From positions 239,569 through 303,568 of the forward strand of contig JAJEKB010020536.1 in NCBI GenBank assembly GCA_022393335.1: a stretch of 64,000 bases of DNA. The letters run 5' to 3'. This stretch comes from Macrotrachela quadricornifera (lineage: Eukaryota > Rotifera > Eurotatoria > Philodinida > Philodinidae). Shown piece by piece: positions 59,051-64,000 of this stretch. A program made the position numbers and the translations under genes. The first letter of the stretch is position 1, and each line of letters opens with the position of its first letter. Below the pieces are notes generated by a model that saw nothing but the letters and a program-made list of their open reading frames with translations, did no database searches and was not told the DNA's origin.

Positions 59051-62000
59051 CTAATTAGAACAAATGAGAACTATATTTATGATTTTGTTTAGTTTCTTCA
59101 TATAAGTTGCACGATACTATATCACATGAAAAAAAAATAAAAATTATACAGAAATTTTCCTTCTGTTCATATGTGACAAGAACTCTTTGTGGCTAATAAC
59201 TATTTACCTGAAGATAATGCTGTTGAAAATGACCACAGACTACACCGCATAAAGCCAAGAATTGTATAATATGCATAAATTTTTACGAAATTTCAACTTA
59301 TCACAAATGATGATAGGATCTAAAGATCAACAGAAAAGAAGAGTATATTTCATTTATCTTTTCTGTACAATAAATAGTTATTTTCTTCAGAAACAGATAT
59401 AGTCAAAGAAGTCTATTCACCATAATTCTATTACATAGATCGTAGGGAATCATTTCTTGTCTGATATTTTATAGGATATGAAAGGAGATTTGTGCATAGT
59501 TACACATTGTCATATAAAAAGAGACCAGTCAAATGATGAATTCGTCTACTTACAAGCAATAGTGTTTTACATGTACTAAAACAAGTGGATAATGATATAT
59601 CGCTGAACAGATTCCCCAAATTTTGAGAATAGATGATCTATTCCGATAGATCTAAATAAGAAGAATAGTCATACGCAATCTAGATTGAAACAAATGTAGC
59701 AATCAGACAATAGAATTTTGCTGTAGTATATAAAATGTTCAATAACTGTTTGCTTCGATTATCACGTGTATGTTATTAGAATTGTACGCGCTCAATATTA
59801 TACAAATCGTTTTGAAATACTTATATGTTTAACTTTTTCGCTCTTTTTATTATATGTCGTTATTTTTAGTTGATAGAGTTTGAAAGAGAAGAAGAAAGAG
59901 CATATCTTTATTATTATTTTATTAACCTATTATAAAATTGAGATAATACAGAAAAGAAAAACAGGCAAAAAGAAAAGTTTGTCAACGTCGATGTATTTCG
60001 TTTCATCAAGAACGATAATCAGTTAATAGAGAACGAATACAGTAGTGAGTTGATAAAGTGTGTGTTATAAAAGAGTAGTTCATGTGTGTGTGAAAATATG
60101 TGTGCAGTGATCATAGTGTTGAAATAAAGATTAATTGAACAAGTAACGAAATATTGAACATCAAGCAGATCCACTAGTAAACACATTTTAAACTGGGTTC
60201 TGTCCTGATAAATTTCAATGGTTCGTTTGAATTCAATGAAAATCAAATATAATCGCTACTGTGCTCGCCAGTTTACCATATGCCCTTGAATATTTTGTTG
60301 TCAACATTAGTGCTATTCTTTAATCAGTTGAAATTACTTCGAATGTGTTTTGATAATTTTGATGAAAACTATCATTCTCAACTATAAAAGTTCTTCGAAT
60401 GAGCATCTCTTCTTTATACATTACTCATGAATGATGGCTCATTATTATTTGTAAAATTACCATTTTTTTAAAGCAGGAATACATCAACATCTAAATTTGA
60501 CCTATATGAATCTGAGTAATCGTATAACAATCAGTTATATTCAAAATTGAGTGTTTAATGCTTGGATGACGAACATGAAATAGAAAATGTAAGCTTATCG
60601 AATGGTTACGATAATATTTACAATCATAATATTCTATTGTAGATTCGCTAATAAAAAAAAGAAATATATCTTTTTATTGAAATGAAAGAACACATAAGAT
60701 CGAGTGTGTAGTTATTTGTATTTTGCTCACGATCTCAACATTATAGATCTTCTTAAAAAACAAAATCTTCTGTTTCACCGTTCTACAATGACGGAGAAAA
60801 AGAATTGAAATAAACAGGAAGATGGATTGCATAAAGCATACGAATAGTTGAAGAAAAGAGAAAAACGTCACATTCATAATAAAATCTGAGAATGAATATT
60901 ATCTTTTCATAACAGTGACCAAATTCTTATTGAAGTATCACAATAATTCTCTTTATTCAAGATTATATAATCGAATTTATATTTATAGTCAATATAAAAA
61001 TGAATTATGTTTAAAGAGTGGCCAAGAGTTCCTGATTCTATTTGTATAACTATTTTTTTATATTAAAGTATATACTTTATAATTTGTTTCTGTGATAAAA
61101 GGTTGCCATAAAAGATGCTCTACAAAATGATCCATAATTGATTCTTCTTAATTCGTGTAACAAGAAAGTTATTGGCTTAGAGATGTAGTTCATAAAAAGG
61201 AAAAAACAATCATGGTCTTTCTTCGTTTAGTGATGCTTCTAGTAACACCATCGAAACAAAAGATTTTTCGATTGAATTTGCTTTGTTTAGATCAGAAATG
61301 ATTACTCTCCTCTCCCTAACTGTAAAACCAAACTTCAATCGCGTATTTTCTTCGCTGTTTGCACACAATATCGAAAACGAAAGCTTTCAATTTTTGAAAC
61401 TTCATTCTCAAACATATCATCTACTCTAAAAAAAATTTTTACAGATCACAAGTAAGAGTACACTCGAAAGTACCAAGAACAAACTAAGCTCTCATTTTTA
61501 TTAATGTTTTTCATGGAAATAATAGGAAAACAAAAAGTTTTCATATTTTCCGTGTCGTATAGTATTTGTTTAGTTATCTTGAATGAAGATCTAAAATTTT
61601 AGAGAAGTTAAAGAACAGAAGTTCAAACAAAAATCTCGTGATCCGATTCATTGTTAATTTTTTTTTATTTTGTAATGCACGTTTGTAAGCCTATATCTTT
61701 CTTATTTTATGAGTTAGGAAGGATCAATAATAAACTATTTCGTAGAACGTCTTTTACTGCATCGTTTTATCAAAAGTACAAGTCTTGAGACACGTATTTT
61801 TATAAAAAAAAGTTAATTATACAAATCGAGTCAGAACTTCTGGCCACCTTTTAAGCTATGTCGAATAGCGTTTGAATCGTCTTTATAACTATTAAACATT
61901 CCAAGTTAGTTGAACAAGAGTATGTCAAAGGCATCACAGCGTTACCTTTAGACATACCGTTGTCTCATCGATCTTCACTCTCAAGACAACTACCCTTAAC

Positions 62001-62370
62001 AAATGCTGAACTATCTCTGATATTGTTTCCTCTTTACACTGTTCTAATCTTTCCAACAATGCGTAAAATTTGGAATTTTTTCACTTTACCACTTCAATAA
62101 AGAGTAGAAAAGAGAGAAAAGTGAACAAGTAGAAAGCGTCTATTACTCTCGTTCGCTTTCTGTTTGTCGACGAGCTATAACTGTATTCTTATATATCCGA
62201 TACAATTCTGTTTATATTCGGATATTATTTTTGGTTAATACTGTGCAGAAAGATCAATCTTAGACATAAGTATTATACTGTCATGCAATGGTAATAAAAT
62301 GAAATATCTAACTTCCAATTGCTGGTAAATATTAATATTTCTACTACTCAGCCAGCTTTATACACAGTGC
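59051..62370. other. Intergenic sequence, no gene recognised
   Basis: 3.3 kb of AT-rich sequence. It contains the upstream region of the oxidase gene and short frames without domain matches. Confidence 0.4.
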
Positions 62371-63168
62371 GCAAAAAATGTTTTTACCAGAAAGATAATG
62401 CTATAATTTCGTATAGCATACATAATTAATTTTATACCAAATTAAAGCAGGTCGACAATGAAATTATTTAGTACTAAATTGTTAGAGTTATCAAAACTTT
62501 TTGATGTCAGATTTAAGAAATTTTGTACTTTCTTTGCCTAAAACACTAAGCTGTCAGTGACTCGACAATGGGTTTTACTGTTTTCTTTTGATATGTTTAC
62601 ATGGTTCGATAAAGCTCATCAATCTCTACAAGACTGTATATATTAAAACATTTTTACACCAAGTTTCTGAGATGAAAAAATTTTAAAATCTTAGAAAATG
62701 GTAAAAATCTCATTTTTTTCCATTAGTTCTACCGACAGAGACATCTCAAAAGATAACCGCTAGGCACAGCCTGAAAACTGTGTCTAGTGATGAAATTTCG
62801 AAAGATCACTGTTAATGAAAATTATGAAGTTTTCACTATTGTTTACCATTTCTCAGGCATTTTTTTAATTTTTTCATTTCAGAAAACTGGCTTAAATAAT
62901 TTTTAATATATATACCTTTGTAGAGATCAACGAGCTCCATTGGATCATGTGAACGTATCAAAACAAAATGCTAAAATCCATTGTTGAATCGTTGACACCT
63001 TAGTTTTTTAGGCAAAAAAAGTATGAAATTTTGTAAGTTTGATAATTCTAACAATTCAGTACCAAATAATTTCATTTTCAACCTGCTTTAATTTGGTATA
63101 AAAATAGTGATGTATACTATTTGATATTATAGTATTATGTCCCTAGAAAAAAACATTTTTACTCACCC
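62371..63168. mobile_element. Palindromic MITE, ~800 bp
   Basis: The left part ('ttataccaaattaaagcagg' at 62435, 'tcgacaatgaaattattt') is matched in reverse complement by the right part ('cctgctttaatttggtataa' at 63082). The inverted similarity extends almost to the centre, near 62770, where a short stem 'aggcacagcctgaaaactgt' lies. The outer ends are 'aaaaaatgttttta' and 'taaaaatgtttttt' in complement. No coding capacity, and no certain target duplication. Confidence 0.8.
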
Positions 63169-63883
63169 TTTATATTAAGTCATACATATCAAAAGTGAAA
63201 TTTTATTCTTTTTCACAATTGATAATTTTTTGCCATTCGTTTTCTTTGATTTGGTTCTATTGATGATGACATAACATGAGTAATCCTTATCAATTCATGT
63301 TATCTAATTCGCCATTATTAAATCATAACTACGGTGATCCGCTCTAGTCTTCATGCTTGAACGTAAGACTATCGTTGTTTATCATTCTACGTACAATACA
63401 ATCTAAGAACGTGAATTCTAACAAATTTGAATTTCCATTTACATTCAAATTAGTAAATCACTTGATAAGATTCTTGAGCAAGATCAAAATATGTATTATC
63501 CTAACATGAATTATCCTCACATCGCAAGTAAACAAAAAACGGATCTCCTAGAGTGTCGAGAGTTACCTTTATTACATTACAATCTATTAGATATATGATA
63601 CAGCTGTACTTCTGAATAATATAATATAGTCGTTTATACCACTTTACTTTCGATGAAGTGATGGTTATTTTACCATAAACTCATTCTTTTACTTTCCCTC
63701 CATCATCATGACGTTGTACATATGACACTGCATAATACTGTGTGTATTCATACATTCGTAGCTAGCCAAAGGAAAGAAAAAAAAAGCTTTGTCATCGTTA
63801 CAAATCCAAAATACACTGTATATATAGTTGTTAGATAAATTTTCTTTTCATATTCATATCTACTTAACTAAGTAGTAATTATC
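63169..63883. other. Intergenic region upstream of the edge gene
   Basis: No gene recognised. It probably holds the promoter of the gene starting at 63884. Confidence 0.4.
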
Positions 63884-64000
63884 ATGTCTTCAAATATTTA
63901 TAAAAACATTTTATTAATTGGTGGTACTGGTGATACAGGTAAACATTTTCTTTCAGCACTTCTTGATGATCCTGCCTTTAATGTTAGTGTTCTTTCTCGT
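63884..64000 (+). CDS. NAD(P)-binding (NmrA-like) protein, 5' part only
   Basis: Starts ATG at 63884 and is open to the window edge (39 codons). The N-terminus NILLIGGTGDTGKHFLSALL has the GGTGxTG dinucleotide-binding turn of NmrA / isoflavone-reductase-like Rossmann proteins, followed by FNVSVLSR, the second strand with the basic residue that commonly selects NADP(H). Function cannot be refined from this fragment. Confidence 0.7.
   Translation, partial: MSSNIYKNILLIGGTGDTGKHFLSALLDDPAFNVSVLSR

Noticed and set aside
1..64000. tRNA or rRNA genes
   Set aside because: I looked for B-box-like 'ggttcgaatcc' with matching acceptor stems and found none that folds convincingly. A covariance-model scan would be needed to exclude them.

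Overview
This looks like a nuclear window from an AT-rich animal genome, most likely a bdelloid rotifer. That assignment is an inference. It rests on coding exons joined by introns of about 50-70 bp, single-exon transporter and oxidase genes of fungal, plant or bacterial type, a bacterial-type GIN (DUF2807) domain inside a spliced gene, RNI-type leucine-rich repeats, rhodopsin-like receptors with variant motifs, and many different DNA transposons at low copy. No tRNA or rRNA gene was recognised.

Layout. 1-11.9 kb holds no recognisable host gene. It is a mosaic of palindromic DNA transposons, including a 4-kb element (1655-5655) with two 596-bp inverted arms and two younger elements nested in one arm. 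12-18.5 kb carries two tandem MFS drug/proton antiporter paralogues (11961-13394, 17124-18542) around a broken FLYWCH/MULE transposase gene and a 400-bp gap. 20.9-23.3 kb (minus) is a four-exon gene with a DUF2828-like N-terminus and C-terminal LRRs. 23.9-30.3 kb is transposon territory: a decayed hAT (ZMYM1-like) transposase, then a young, apparently intact Tc1/mariner-type element (28313-30311). 30.4-33.6 kb is a multi-module MACPF (perforin-like) gene that lacks its 5' end and has a small out-of-frame deletion at one pore-family signature. 34.1-35.1 and 44.6-45.6 kb (minus) are two related GPCR genes. They are separated by 9 kb of repeats and transposase relics. 46.3-49.6 kb is a MULE fragment and a nested pair of DNA elements. 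51.2-54.7 kb (minus) encodes a U-box/protein kinase and, directly downstream, exons for TRAF-like zinc fingers plus a GIN domain. 57.6-59.1 kb (minus) is a polyamine-oxidase-like flavoenzyme. The window ends in the first 39 codons of an NAD(P)-binding (NmrA-like) gene.

The host genes do not form one pathway. They are the accessory kind (transport of toxic compounds, pore formers, LRR and kinase signalling, oxidases) seen in TE-rich, gene-poor regions. The strongest structural results are nested insertions whose target-site duplications and empty sites can be read directly, and two unrelated hAT-type elements that each carry arrays of about 32-bp hairpin units.
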